IMG/VR virus record: IMGVR_UViG_3300031539_000056
Coordinates: 1 to 48,314 of that record
Strand: one strand, 5' to 3'
Length of the DNA stretch: 48,314 nucleotides
Source: a virus
Under the pieces are notes generated by a model. The model was not told the DNA's origin, searched no databases, and was given only the letters and a program-made list of their open reading frames with translations. Of the stretch, positions 33,318 to 41,180 are shown one piece after another. The translations under genes and the position numbers were made by a program. The number at the start of each line of letters is the position of its first letter. The first letter of the stretch is position 1.

Positions 33318-33855
33318 ATTCGCCCTTTCCGGTTATCTTATTTCTTATTATCTCTAATTCCTTATTTATTTCGTCATAATGATCTACGTCTACAGAAATT
33401 AGTATATGTACCCTTCTATATTCTCTTATATCTTCTTCTTTTTCTATATCTTCTGTAGTTTCGAACGTTGGATTTTCCAATTCCTCTTCGTTAAATCCCA
33501 CATCTAATAATAATTCCTCATCGAAATTGGCCAGCATATCCCAATCCCAGCCGCCTAAATTTTTGTTTTCCCTTAAATTTGCTTCTCTAAATTCATCTTT
33601 AGTCAGTTTTCTGTTTGGGACCCTTACATCAATTTCTTCTTTACCCCGGCCTACTAGCTGTAATATCTTCATTCTTTGGTGTCCGGATATGATAGTATTA
33701 TCGCTATTAATTACCGGGATAGACATAAGATTAAATCTTTTTAAACTTTCTTCCAGATCATTTTTTTGTTTTTCACTCATCGTTCTGGGGTTCTCTTTAT
33801 AGGGAATTAAATCATTAATTATTCGCTGTTCGGTATGCCATTTTAATTTTTTCAT
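33298..33855 (-). CDS. ParB/Srx-domain protein
   Basis: 185 aa. NDLIPYKENPRTMSEKQKND and IPVINSDNTIISGHQRMKIL are the signature of ParB-like CTPase/nuclease domains. In phages such proteins often partner DNA or RNA modification enzymes. The C-terminus is acidic. Strong ribosome binding site (AGAAGGAGAAAT). Confidence 0.85.
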   Translation of the reverse strand: MKKLKWHTEQRIINDLIPYKENPRTMSEKQKNDLEESLKRFNLMSIPVINSDNTIISGHQRMKILQLVGRGKEEIDVRVPNRKLTKDEFREANLRENKNLGGWDWDMLANFDEELLLDVGFNEEELENPTFETTEDIEKEEDIREYRRVHILISVDVDHYDEINKELEIIRNKITGKGEYEQTAN

Positions 33856-33878
33856 ATTTCTCCTTCTTTTGAAAATTC

Positions 33879-34031
33879 TTATTGTTTATTAAATTCCAAT
33901 ACGGCCTTGCTAAAATTTTTAATCATTCTTTTTATTTCTTCTTCGCTCATCATCAACATTTTTATAGCCCATATCATATCTTCAAAATCGGGTCTTTTCC
34001 GTTCTTTTCTATTAAACAATCTTATTTTCAT
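33879..34031 (-). CDS. 50-aa hypothetical protein
   Basis: MKIRLFNRKERKRPDFEDMI then a methionine-rich helix (KMLMMSEEEIKRMI). ATGA overlap with the zinc-ribbon gene upstream. No family recognised. Confidence 0.55.
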   Translation of the reverse strand: MKIRLFNRKERKRPDFEDMIWAIKMLMMSEEEIKRMIKNFSKAVLEFNKQ

Positions 34032-34237
34032 TCCTTCACCTTGTTACTGATTTCGAGAAATCTCTGATGGTATAGTTCATCAGGGCAATTTAAAGGAATG
34101 ATAGATGATGATATAAATTCCTTTCCACACCAAGGACATTTTATCTTTTCGCCTTTCCATATACTCCAAATCTGACCTTCACAATAAGGACATTTTGTAT
34201 CTCCGAAATCAGTTTTTTCATTTCTTTTATTTTTCAT
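34028..34237 (-). CDS. 69-aa zinc-ribbon protein
   Basis: Start at 34237 (MKNKRNEKTDFG) is preferred because it overlaps the upstream stop as ATGA. Two knuckles, KCPYCEG and KCPWCGK, 18 residues apart define a zinc ribbon. Likely nucleic-acid binding. Confidence 0.65.
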   Translation of the reverse strand: MKNKRNEKTDFGDTKCPYCEGQIWSIWKGEKIKCPWCGKEFISSSIIPLNCPDELYHQRFLEISNKVKE

Positions 34238-34470
34238 TCCTTCAATCTCTTCACTTTTCTTAAATTTTGGGGAATAATCTTTAAACAAAGTTTAAATTTA
34301 TAATTTTCTTTTCTAAGCGAAAAATGCTCTACAGATTTGTTCATTTCGTAAACCATTCTATTAAATACATCTTTTAATGTTATTTCAAATCGTTGATTTT
34401 CATAGATATATGAATACTCATGATTTAACATTAGACCCTCTTTATCATTTACATATTGTTTTTCGTCCAT
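34234..34470 (-). CDS. 78-aa hypothetical protein
   Basis: Charged protein (MLNHEYSYIYENQRFEITLK, later FKLCLKIIPQNLRKVKRLKE) without recognised motifs. Ends overlapping the zinc-ribbon gene. Function unknown. Confidence 0.55.
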   Translation of the reverse strand: MDEKQYVNDKEGLMLNHEYSYIYENQRFEITLKDVFNRMVYEMNKSVEHFSLRKENYKFKLCLKIIPQNLRKVKRLKE

Positions 34471-34474
34471 ATTG

Positions 34475-34657
34475 TTATTCCTCCTTCAACCTTATAATTA
34501 ATCTATCCGGATTTTCATAATCAATTATATTTATCGCTCCGCAACGGTTCTTCGGACATTTAATTTCTATTTTGGCAATCCCATCCCTGGTGCATTCTGG
34601 CAATAGAAAGCAAAGTTTTTTTCCACATCTTGCGCATCTTACTTCTATCCTTTTCAT
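34475..34657 (-). CDS. Com-like zinc finger protein
   Basis: 60 aa with RCARCGKKL (Cys8, Cys11) and KCPKNRCGAINI (Cys34, Cys39). This resembles the phage Mu Com translational activator that unfolds mom mRNA. Here it lies in an operon with nucleases and radical-SAM genes. A regulatory RNA-binding role is plausible. Confidence 0.65.
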   Translation of the reverse strand: MKRIEVRCARCGKKLCFLLPECTRDGIAKIEIKCPKNRCGAINIIDYENPDRLIIRLKEE

Positions 34658-34685
34658 TTTATATTAACCTCCTTATTTAGTCAAT

Positions 34686-35120
34686 TTATTCCCATCCAAG
34701 AATAAATCCTTCCTGGCTCTCTATTTCCTTATAGCTTTCTATATCCTCAAATTTAATACCTAAATCATCACATAAGAATTGAATCGATTCCCCATTCTTT
34801 ACACTTCTCTCATAAGGATCAGGTATTATGAATACCAATTTTTTAAATTCCTCCGGATAATACTTCTTAAATCTTCTTAGTTTGATTTTATCCGTTCTTC
34901 TGAAATACCCTTTGACTTCAATCCAAGTACCAAAAGTCGGCAAATAGAAATCTGGTTTATAGAATCTCGTACCTCTCTTTATCCCTTTAAATTCAAATTC
35001 CTTTGGCTCATATTGCCAGGGCATTTTTATCCAAATGTAATATCGACATATATTGGCTTCCATTTTTGATCTGAAGAATTTTTTCAAGTCTTTTCTATAT
35101 CCGCCTTTGGCTACTTCCAT
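34686..35120 (-). CDS. PD-(D/E)XK nuclease
   Basis: 144 aa. RFYKPDFYL (Asp57) and TWIEVKGYF (Glu68, Lys70) form the PD-(D/E)XK active site. C-terminal FDIPDPYE-like segment absent; instead KKLVFIIPDPYERS. Size fits phage endonuclease or recombination nucleases. Overlaps the upstream radical-SAM gene by 10 nt. Confidence 0.75.
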   Translation of the reverse strand: MEVAKGGYRKDLKKFFRSKMEANICRYYIWIKMPWQYEPKEFEFKGIKRGTRFYKPDFYLPTFGTWIEVKGYFRRTDKIKLRRFKKYYPEEFKKLVFIIPDPYERSVKNGESIQFLCDDLGIKFEDIESYKEIESQEGFILGWE

Positions 35121-36001
35121 TTTTTATATTCCTCCCATTCACAGGATTTGAATATCCAGGGATTGTTTACCCACCTCATAAAATCTTTATATTTCCTGCT
35201 TTTTAATGAATTATTATAATTCATAACATATGGTTTAATTGATCCTCTTTCATCTTTAATATCTCTTAGTCTTTGTATTCTATAAAGATCTTCTTCAAAT
35301 GTAGTATCGAAACCGGCTAGAATATATACGGTTATATTTCTGGGCCTGATCCCAGCCTTAATAACAAGTTCTAATCCTTTTATTATTTCGCTTTCGTCTT
35401 TAATATTATCCCAGGCAAATCTTACCATTCTTTTATGTTTTATACTGGCCAGTAGCTTGGCATTTTCTTTATTTATAAGCCGGGCATCCAGTCCCTGGTT
35501 AAAATCCATTATCCAGCCCTTATCAATGTATTTCTGTAATTTCTTGATATGAGAAGGTAAGGCCAAAAAATTGTTATCTAATAAAACTACTACATTAGAT
35601 TTAGGATTTAGAAATTCCTCCACTTCCGCGTGCTCTTTGATCTTCCCTTCTTTCTCCGGTACTATACAAAATTTACAATTTCTTATGCAACCCCGGGTTG
35701 TAAATCCCAAAGAATAATCAAGGTTGTAAAGTGTATAATCCGGTCTGATATGCTCAATGTAATCAGGCAATAAGGTTAAATATTCAAAACCTGATCCACC
35801 ACATACCATGTCTTCATTTATATAACCATCATTCCTATTGCTTTTTTGGAATATTTTAGAACAGTAAATTATATCATAAGAAGCATGCCACAAAGGTTGA
35901 TAAAATTCCACTTTATGCCCTCTCCATTTATGGTATGCTGATATTTTCATTAAGGCTAAATTATGATATTTTGAATCAATATCAAATAAACCGATCTTCA
36001 T
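35111..36001 (-). CDS. Radical SAM protein
   Basis: 296 aa starting at 36001 (MKIGLFDIDSKYHNLALMK), one base after the stop of the upstream gene (TGACATG). RGCIRNCKFC (Cys105, Cys109, Cys112) binds the cluster, and PEKEG follows as in B12-binding-type radical-SAM proteins without the full B12 domain. VVVLLDNNFLA and FNQGLDARLI continue the barrel. Substrate unknown. Confidence 0.8.
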   Translation of the reverse strand: MKIGLFDIDSKYHNLALMKISAYHKWRGHKVEFYQPLWHASYDIIYCSKIFQKSNRNDGYINEDMVCGGSGFEYLTLLPDYIEHIRPDYTLYNLDYSLGFTTRGCIRNCKFCIVPEKEGKIKEHAEVEEFLNPKSNVVVLLDNNFLALPSHIKKLQKYIDKGWIMDFNQGLDARLINKENAKLLASIKHKRMVRFAWDNIKDESEIIKGLELVIKAGIRPRNITVYILAGFDTTFEEDLYRIQRLRDIKDERGSIKPYVMNYNNSLKSRKYKDFMRWVNNPWIFKSCEWEEYKKWK

Positions 36002-36002
36002 G

Positions 36003-36518
36003 TCAATATACACGACTAATGAGAACATTTCTAATATAACCCTTTAGTTCATCTAATGAGGTATTATCCATAAGAATTTTAAGTAAATTACTTCTATAAT
36101 AATTACTTCGCCCCTTATAAAGATTTTTCATTTTTAGTATATTCATAATATCGCTTCTCCAAAGTTTCTTTGAAAGCCAGTGTATATTTATAGACTTATT
36201 TAATTCTGGACTTCTTTTTTCGGTTAAGGAAATTGTCCCATCTATATTTTTGGCTACCATAATCCCCCAGAAATCAGGGACTATTCTATTAACTTTCATA
36301 TATTTTGTTTCACCAATAACGATTGTGATTTTATCGAATACATAATCATAAATTTGCATTTGTATCGGCAATCTTCTCAATGTGTCTCTATCGCTCTTAA
36401 TTTCAAAACCACAAAAATATTTTTTGTCTATTACTGCTATATCAATCACCGCACCGTGAAGATCTAATTCATTTATAATTTTTATATTGTTTTTATCTGA
36501 CCTTATATCTTTGAGCAA
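36003..36518 (-). CDS. PD-(D/E)XK nuclease, sce7726-like
   Basis: 171 aa starting with TTG after AAGGGA. AVIDIAVIDKKYFCGFEIKS gives Asp26 and Glu39-x-Lys41 of the nuclease core; RRLPIQMQIYDYVFDK follows as in the sce7726/MmcB group. No ATG is available upstream before a stop. Likely DNA nuclease of unknown target. Confidence 0.7.
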   Translation of the reverse strand: MLKDIRSDKNNIKIINELDLHGAVIDIAVIDKKYFCGFEIKSDRDTLRRLPIQMQIYDYVFDKITIVIGETKYMKVNRIVPDFWGIMVAKNIDGTISLTEKRSPELNKSINIHWLSKKLWRSDIMNILKMKNLYKGRSNYYRSNLLKILMDNTSLDELKGYIRNVLISRVY

Positions 36519-36569
36519 CTTATCCCTTATTTCTCTATCTGAAGTACAGATTGAACTTCACCACCTTTC

Positions 36570-36722
36570 TTAGATTCTCCCTGACATTTTTAATACAAAC
36601 AAAACTCCCATAATTACTACCATTCCAAAAAGACCCCACCAAATCCAATTATTATTTTCTTTTACTTTTTTAACCGGATTGCTAAATCCTTTAATATTTT
36701 CATAGCCTACTTTAAATTTCAT
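36570..36722 (-). CDS. 50-aa membrane protein
   Basis: MKFKVGYENIKGFSNPVKKV then one transmembrane helix (WIWWGLFGMVVIMGVLFVL). Strong ribosome binding site (GAAGGTGATTAA). Function unknown. Confidence 0.6.
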   Translation of the reverse strand: MKFKVGYENIKGFSNPVKKVKENNNWIWWGLFGMVVIMGVLFVLKMSGRI

Positions 36723-36737
36723 TTAATCACCTTCTTT

Positions 36738-36944
36738 TTAGCCTAATATTTTCTTTCTTATATCTTGCTCAATTTTCTTTTGCTTCTTTTCCTCTTGTGA
36801 TCTATTTATCAAATTTTGAGATAGGTGAGAAGGATTTGTTCCTTTGTGTGTTTTAGATTCATAGTTTTGCTGCTTTTTAATTTTTTTAGTTCTTCTTCTA
36901 TTCTTGAGCCATTTTTTCTTTTTTAGAGAGCTTAATTTGTTCAT
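36738..36944 (-). CDS. 68-aa highly basic protein
   Basis: Lysine-rich throughout (SLKKKKWLKNRRRTKKIKKQ). Could bind nucleic acid non-specifically. ATGA overlap with the HNH gene. No family recognised. Confidence 0.5.
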   Translation of the reverse strand: MNKLSSLKKKKWLKNRRRTKKIKKQQNYESKTHKGTNPSHLSQNLINRSQEEKKQKKIEQDIRKKILG

Positions 36945-37402
36945 TCAATCACGCTCCCCTTTTGTCTAGCCAGTACTTCCTTCTCTCGGTGGCATCTATT
37001 ACAAAGCAGTTCAAATCCTTCTGGATATTTCAATACATCTTTCAAAAAATGTCTGCTTTCTTTCATGGTGCTATCAAAGTGATGAAATTCTAAACATTCC
37101 TTAGACTTACTATACCCACATACTCGACATCTACCTCCAAATTGAAAGATTAATCTTTTTCTTAGTTCACGCTCTTTTTGCCTTTGTACTTTCTTACCGC
37201 AGGAGCCGCATATCTTTGAGTATCTTTCCCAACCCACATTTTTGAGTTCTCTACCACAAATTAAACATTTGCGGTTTTTCTTTAAATCAACGTTAACGCA
37301 AGTATGAGAACCGTCTGCTTTTAGGAATCTACCACACAATGAACACCTATGTTTTATAGTCCCTTCTTCTGGATTTATCCTTCTTCCCTTATAAATCTTC
37401 AT
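36941..37402 (-). CDS. HNH nuclease with several zinc knuckles
   Basis: 153 aa. Cys pairs at 20/23, 46/49, 65/68, 92/95 and 134/137; LEFHHFD (His107-108) and LLCNRCHRE give the HNH core. Likely a homing-type or packaging-associated nuclease. Ribosome binding site AAAGGAGATT. Confidence 0.75.
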   Translation of the reverse strand: MKIYKGRRINPEEGTIKHRCSLCGRFLKADGSHTCVNVDLKKNRKCLICGRELKNVGWERYSKICGSCGKKVQRQKERELRKRLIFQFGGRCRVCGYSKSKECLEFHHFDSTMKESRHFLKDVLKYPEGFELLCNRCHREKEVLARQKGSVIE

Positions 37403-37406
37403 TTAA

Positions 37407-37652
37407 TTAATCTCCTTTCTTTTTTAATTTTGGATCATTGAAGATAATTTTAATATTAATCACTCCACCGGTTTCATTAATTTCATGATATTCTAATAGA
37501 TCCCCTTTATCTTTTTTAATTGCTTCTAATCTCTTTTTAAAATCTTCTAAAACTGGGATGAGATAATATATTACAAAATCCTGTAATCTTAAACTTTTAA
37601 AGTCTTTTTCATTTTCTGCTAATTCTTTTAATTCTTCTAAATTTTTATTCAT
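37407..37652 (-). CDS. 81-aa hypothetical protein
   Basis: Helical, acidic/basic (LEELKELAENEKDFKSLRLQ, later GGVINIKIIFNDPK). Overlaps the upstream HTH gene. No family recognised. Confidence 0.5.
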   Translation of the reverse strand: MNKNLEELKELAENEKDFKSLRLQDFVIYYLIPVLEDFKKRLEAIKKDKGDLLEYHEINETGGVINIKIIFNDPKLKKKGD

Positions 37653-38028
37653 TTGACCACCCCGATTTTCTTAATATATTCTGGACCAAAAAATTATCAT
37701 GTGCGGTCTCAACCACTTTGTAATATTTTATATATTTATTGTTTATCCTGGTATTCTCCTTTCTTTTGGCCAGTAATTCTGGACTTAATGTTTTCTCAAA
37801 AGCAATAAGTTTCTCCTCCTTCTCTGTTTTTTGATCCTTCAGAGGTTTAAAATATCTCCTCTTAAAGTCTCTCTTTTTGCCCCACTTTCTTAATAAACTG
37901 TATATGGTAGTAAAAGATACTCCATATTCCCAGGCAATTTCTGTTATCCGTATGTCCTGTTTATCCTTCTGGATTATTGCCTCCCGGTTGTCCATTAACA
38001 TTTTGTGTACTTTCGTTTTATCCACCAT
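37645..38028 (-). CDS. Helix-turn-helix regulator
   Basis: 127 aa. ITEIAWEYGVSFTTIYSLLR is a clear HTH, similar to transposase/regulator-type motifs, and the C-terminus is basic. It is the first gene after the structured element at 38055-38141. May regulate middle genes. Confidence 0.7.
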   Translation of the reverse strand: MVDKTKVHKMLMDNREAIIQKDKQDIRITEIAWEYGVSFTTIYSLLRKWGKKRDFKRRYFKPLKDQKTEKEEKLIAFEKTLSPELLAKRKENTRINNKYIKYYKVVETAHDNFLVQNILRKSGWSNE

Positions 38029-38054
38029 CCTTCATACCTCCCAATTATATTTTT

Positions 38055-38141
38055 ATAAGGCCCCCCGGTTAGGTGTTTGAGCCAGGAACCAAAGTTCGGG
38101 TTTTTGGAAACTCCTAATTCCACCTTGCAGAAGGGCCTTAT
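38055..38141. ncRNA. Structured intergenic element, member of a pair with 47651-47743
   Basis: A 9-bp closing stem (ATAAGGCCC with GGGCCTTAT), then GGTTAGGTG opposite CACCTTGC giving an AGGTG/CACCT inner stem, then a loop region with CAAAGTTC. The element at 47651-47743 has the same order and the shared GTTTAGGT / ACCTTGC / CAAAGTYC pieces. Strand and function are unknown. It separates the DnaC-like gene from the HTH gene. Confidence 0.5.
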
Positions 38142-38158
38142 TTAAATTTACTTGTTCT

Positions 38159-38896
38159 TTAATTTCTCCCCTTTTTCTCCAATCTCCTGTCCTTCCCGGT
38201 TAATTTTACTATCTTACACATTCCCCCAATCCTCGAACTTATTCTTGTATCTATCTGCTCATCTATTTGCTGTAGTGAAAAATTAGACGTTATTAAAGTA
38301 TGAAGCATCTCTTGCTCCCGGTAATTTATAATATAATAGGTTATTTGCTGAACGAATGCGGTTATCTTTTCCGCTCCGATATCATCAATAGCAAGGGTCC
38401 CGGGGAAAGAAGCTGTTTCCTCTGCTATATCAAATGGTGTTACCTCATTGTCTTTCCTAAATAAACTTTGTAATTCCATTATAAAACCCGGATAGCTGAT
38501 CCATTTAACTTCTCTTTCTCTAGCTTTCAATATTTCTTTTGCAATGCCAGCCATTAAAATTGTTTTGCCTACTCCAGCCGTTCCTGTAATAAACATAGAC
38601 TGCTCAATGCCCTGTTTTACTATGCCTGGCTTGTCACATTCTATATCTCTAAATTTAATCGGTATAATTATGAGTCGTTTCCGGTATTCTCTATCTTTAT
38701 AAATTATTTTGCATTTATCAGAACAAAAATATTTTCGAGGCCTATCCCATCTCTCTTTTGGAGTATCTTCAAATTCAAATTCCTTGCCACATATTGCGCA
38801 AGTATCTTTATACTTCGTAGGTTTCTTCCAGGTGCTTATATTTATCTTCTCCTGGTCTTTTAGATTGTTTAATATTTCGGTCACTTTTTCCATCAT
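38159..38896 (-). CDS. DnaC-like helicase loader with N-terminal zinc finger
   Basis: 245 aa. CAICG (Cys33, Cys36) and CSDKC (Cys58, Cys62) form a zinc finger. Walker A TGTAGVGKT (104-112) and Walker B-like TLAIDDIGA (167-175) identify an AAA+ ATPase of the DnaC/IstB group. It should load the replicative helicase at the origin inside the neighbouring gene. Two adjacent ATGs are possible starts. Confidence 0.85.
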   Translation of the reverse strand: MMEKVTEILNNLKDQEKINISTWKKPTKYKDTCAICGKEFEFEDTPKERWDRPRKYFCSDKCKIIYKDREYRKRLIIIPIKFRDIECDKPGIVKQGIEQSMFITGTAGVGKTILMAGIAKEILKAREREVKWISYPGFIMELQSLFRKDNEVTPFDIAEETASFPGTLAIDDIGAEKITAFVQQITYYIINYREQEMLHTLITSNFSLQQIDEQIDTRISSRIGGMCKIVKLTGKDRRLEKKGRN

Positions 38897-39659
38897 AATC
38901 TCCTTTCAAAGGAAAAACCCCTTGCCAGCTATTCATAATACTTTGGTTTAAAATGGCAATTTGGTTATCCTCATCATTATCTAATTTATTTAATTTATCT
39001 AATAGTAATTCTTCTGCTCTTTCGGTCATTGGCTTTTTGATTTTACTTCTCATGGCTTTAAAATCTTTCCAGGCCTTTTTAAAATTATCACCCTTTCTTT
39101 TAATAGTTTCTTTAAGAGTTTCTTTAAGAGTTTCTTTAGAGGTCGGCAAAGACTTATCTCCCTTGGGTTTCCTGAATATTTCGTTATCATTTTTGCTAAT
39201 TCTGTTATCATTTTTGATAACTCCGTTATCATTTTCGATAACAGTCGTTATCATTTTTGATAACGGATTTTTGTTATCATTTTTGATAACAATCTTCTGA
39301 ATCGGTTGTAACCATTGATCATAGTCCTTTTGGAAGCCCCACCTGTTTTTGTTATCAAATTTGATAACGATTTTTCTTAAATAAAGTCCTTTTAATGCTC
39401 TCGAAATATTATATTTATTAATTCCCGTTAGTTTTACCCATTCCTTAGAAGAAATTACAGCACTTTTCAATTTGAGGGATTGCCCTTTTTTATCCCTTAT
39501 TATTTTGCCTTTTTCATCTTTTTTTACCCATCCCCAGGTCTTTCTCCATAATGCCCATATGACCCTACTCTCATAGCCGGATAATTGTGTCTTTGCCAAC
39601 GCCTCTGCTAATTCATTCGCTATATCAACGTGACCATCTTCCCTCTGAGGATTAGCCAT
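38808..39659 (-). CDS. Phage replication initiator (O-like)
   Basis: 283 aa. The N-terminal winged-helix region (GYESRVIWALWRKTWGW, then KLTGINKYNISRAL) follows lambda O-type initiators. The middle contains repeated KNDN motifs because the DNA there encodes the origin iterons at 39183-39368. C-terminal segment is helical and precedes the DnaC-like loader gene, overlapping it. Confidence 0.85.
   Translation of the reverse strand: MANPQREDGHVDIANELAEALAKTQLSGYESRVIWALWRKTWGWVKKDEKGKIIRDKKGQSLKLKSAVISSKEWVKLTGINKYNISRALKGLYLRKIVIKFDNKNRWGFQKDYDQWLQPIQKIVIKNDNKNPLSKMITTVIENDNGVIKNDNRISKNDNEIFRKPKGDKSLPTSKETLKETLKETIKRKGDNFKKAWKDFKAMRSKIKKPMTERAEELLLDKLNKLDNDEDNQIAILNQSIMNSWQGVFPLKGDYDGKSDRNIKQSKRPGEDKYKHLEETYEV
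39183..39368. repeat. Replication origin iterons inside the initiator gene
   Basis: Six 18-bp sites of consensus GTTATCATTTTTGATAAC at 39183, 39204, 39225, 39247, 39273 and 39351. Sites 2 to 6 are near-perfect palindromes; the first is a degenerate half. The first four are spaced 21, 21 and 22 nt, two helical turns. A lambda-like arrangement, with the initiator binding within its own gene, is the natural reading. Confidence 0.85.
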
Positions 39660-39665
39660 AATAGT

Positions 39666-40028
39666 TTAGCCCTCTCTTAAATCTTCTTCTAAAACATAAT
39701 TAGTCTGCCCCATACCGTAGGCAACTAAATAAGCAAAACCATATTCTTGTCTTGCTATATCTACCCAGTCTGTTCCATCTTCAAAACCGTCCCCACTATT
39801 GGTTTCTACTTTAAAATAAGTTTTAAATGTTAATTTTCTTTTGCCCATTACATAGCCAATTCTTTCGTTATTTAACCTAACAAATTCTCTCCTTACTAAT
39901 TCTTTTTCTTCTATTTCGTATGTTTCGGGATTTTCTTTAAAATCGTCAGGTGTCCAATATTGCATATCTATCTCTATCTTTTTCGATATTCTTTTATACC
40001 TGACTTTCTGGCCTAATCTAAATTTCAT
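39666..40028 (-). CDS. 120-aa hypothetical protein
   Basis: Beta-rich start (MKFRLGQKVRYKRISKKIEI), then EYGFAYLVAYGMGQTNYVLE. No family recognised. Just upstream of the initiator gene, so probably an early function. Confidence 0.6.
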   Translation of the reverse strand: MKFRLGQKVRYKRISKKIEIDMQYWTPDDFKENPETYEIEEKELVRREFVRLNNERIGYVMGKRKLTFKTYFKVETNSGDGFEDGTDWVDIARQEYGFAYLVAYGMGQTNYVLEEDLREG

Positions 40029-40047
40029 AAATTTAAATTACCTCCAA

Positions 40048-40299
40048 TTAATTAAATTTTAAACTTAATTCCCTTTTAAGATTTTTTACATCATCCATCG
40101 TCATTCCGTATTTTTTAAATTCTATTTCAATTTCTTTTTCTGTCATTAAATCGCAATTACGATTTGCTGTATTTGCTAAACTCCTTTGTAATATTTCATC
40201 TCGCATATCTACATATCCAATATCAAGTTTTAATTTGGGATAAGTCTTGCTTCCTTCTATACAAAAAATTTCGCCGGCTTCAATATTAATTATTTTCAT
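40048..40299 (-). CDS. 83-aa hypothetical protein
   Basis: Mixed alpha/beta (MKIINIEAGEIFCIEGSKTY, then MTEKEIEIEFKKYGMTMDDV). Strong ribosome binding site (GAGGAAATATAAAA). Function unknown. Confidence 0.6.
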   Translation of the reverse strand: MKIINIEAGEIFCIEGSKTYPKLKLDIGYVDMRDEILQRSLANTANRNCDLMTEKEIEIEFKKYGMTMDDVKNLKRELSLKFN

Positions 40300-40334
40300 T
40301 TTTATATTTCCTCCTTTCTTTGTTTGTCCTTAAT

Positions 40335-40538
40335 TTAGAATGGTTTATCATCTAATTCTTCTAATAATTCCGGTTTCGTTATTGTTAGACATGTTATATA
40401 TTTATGTGTCCTTTTTGCCCAATTAAATACTTCTCCTAATGTTGTATTTTCGTCACAATGAAACATCTTTATTGTTACATCAAATTCATCAGGTGATATT
40501 TGTACTGAATCCTTAAATGACGCTATATATTCAGTCAT
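40335..40538 (-). CDS. 67-aa hypothetical protein
   Basis: MTEYIASFKDSVQISPDEFD, then FHCDENTTLGEVFNWAKRTH. Small acidic protein. It follows the TTCTATA-site cluster and has a clear ribosome binding site (GAAAGGAGAAAAG). Confidence 0.6.
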   Translation of the reverse strand: MTEYIASFKDSVQISPDEFDVTIKMFHCDENTTLGEVFNWAKRTHKYITCLTITKPELLEELDDKPF

Positions 40539-40563
40539 CTTTTCTCCTTTCTAATATATTCTT

Positions 40564-40613
40564 TATAGAAAACCCGATATTTTCTATAGTGTTTCTATAT
40601 AAAAATTATAGAA
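40564..40613. promoter_or_regulatory. Cluster of TTCTATA/TATAGAA half-sites, likely operator
   Basis: TATAGAAAA-CCCGATA-TTTTCTATA (40564-40588) and TTCTATA-TAAAAAT-TATAGAA (40593-40613): two adjacent perfect inverted repeats with 7-bp centres that share the TTCTATA arm. This is in the 78-bp gap between two minus-strand genes. It probably binds a dimeric phage regulator; which one is not evident. Confidence 0.6.
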
Positions 40614-40616
40614 CTT

Positions 40617-41180
40617 TTAATATATTGCCAATGATGGTTGGAATGGATTTAATACCTTATTATATTTCTTACGGTTTCTATCTATGAAAAGTGGTCTTAG
40701 ATTATTCAAGCCCCAGCATTTTATAAAATTAGGATCTTCGATAGCAATATAATGAAAGGCTGTTTTTGGTATTGTATGGTCAACCTCCCAATAGTTTCCA
40801 TAATTATCCCAATTCATTTCTGGCGTAAATTGTTTTTCTAAATGTTTTTTTAGATCTTTCGCAGAATAATTTACAAGTGAAATTAATCTTTTTCCATTCC
40901 TTCTTCCCTTTAATACCCACCAAAATATATTCCCCATATTCCTATCAATTCTGAATTTTGGGTCTATTTTACGTCTGTTCTTTTGATATTCTTTCATATA
41001 TTCGGGATTAGATTCTTTCCATAATTTTATTTTTTCCGGATTATTTAACTGCCATTGTCTTGAAGCGTTTATTATTTTTTCACGATTATTTTTATAATAC
41101 TTTTTCTGACTTTTTTTAATATTTTCAGGGTGATCCTTAAACCATTTTTTCATATATTCTTTAGTTTCTTCTTTATTCAT
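40617..41180 (-). CDS. HNH endonuclease, homing type
   Basis: 187 aa. WEVDHTIPKTAFHYI and CWGLNNLRPLFIDRNRKKYN are the HNH core. The N-terminal part is a run of KKYYKNNREK-like basic repeats that probably contacts DNA. Strongly A/T-rich codon use. Typical of free-standing phage homing endonucleases. Confidence 0.75.
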   Translation of the reverse strand: MNKEETKEYMKKWFKDHPENIKKSQKKYYKNNREKIINASRQWQLNNPEKIKLWKESNPEYMKEYQKNRRKIDPKFRIDRNMGNIFWWVLKGRRNGKRLISLVNYSAKDLKKHLEKQFTPEMNWDNYGNYWEVDHTIPKTAFHYIAIEDPNFIKCWGLNNLRPLFIDRNRKKYNKVLNPFQPSLAIY

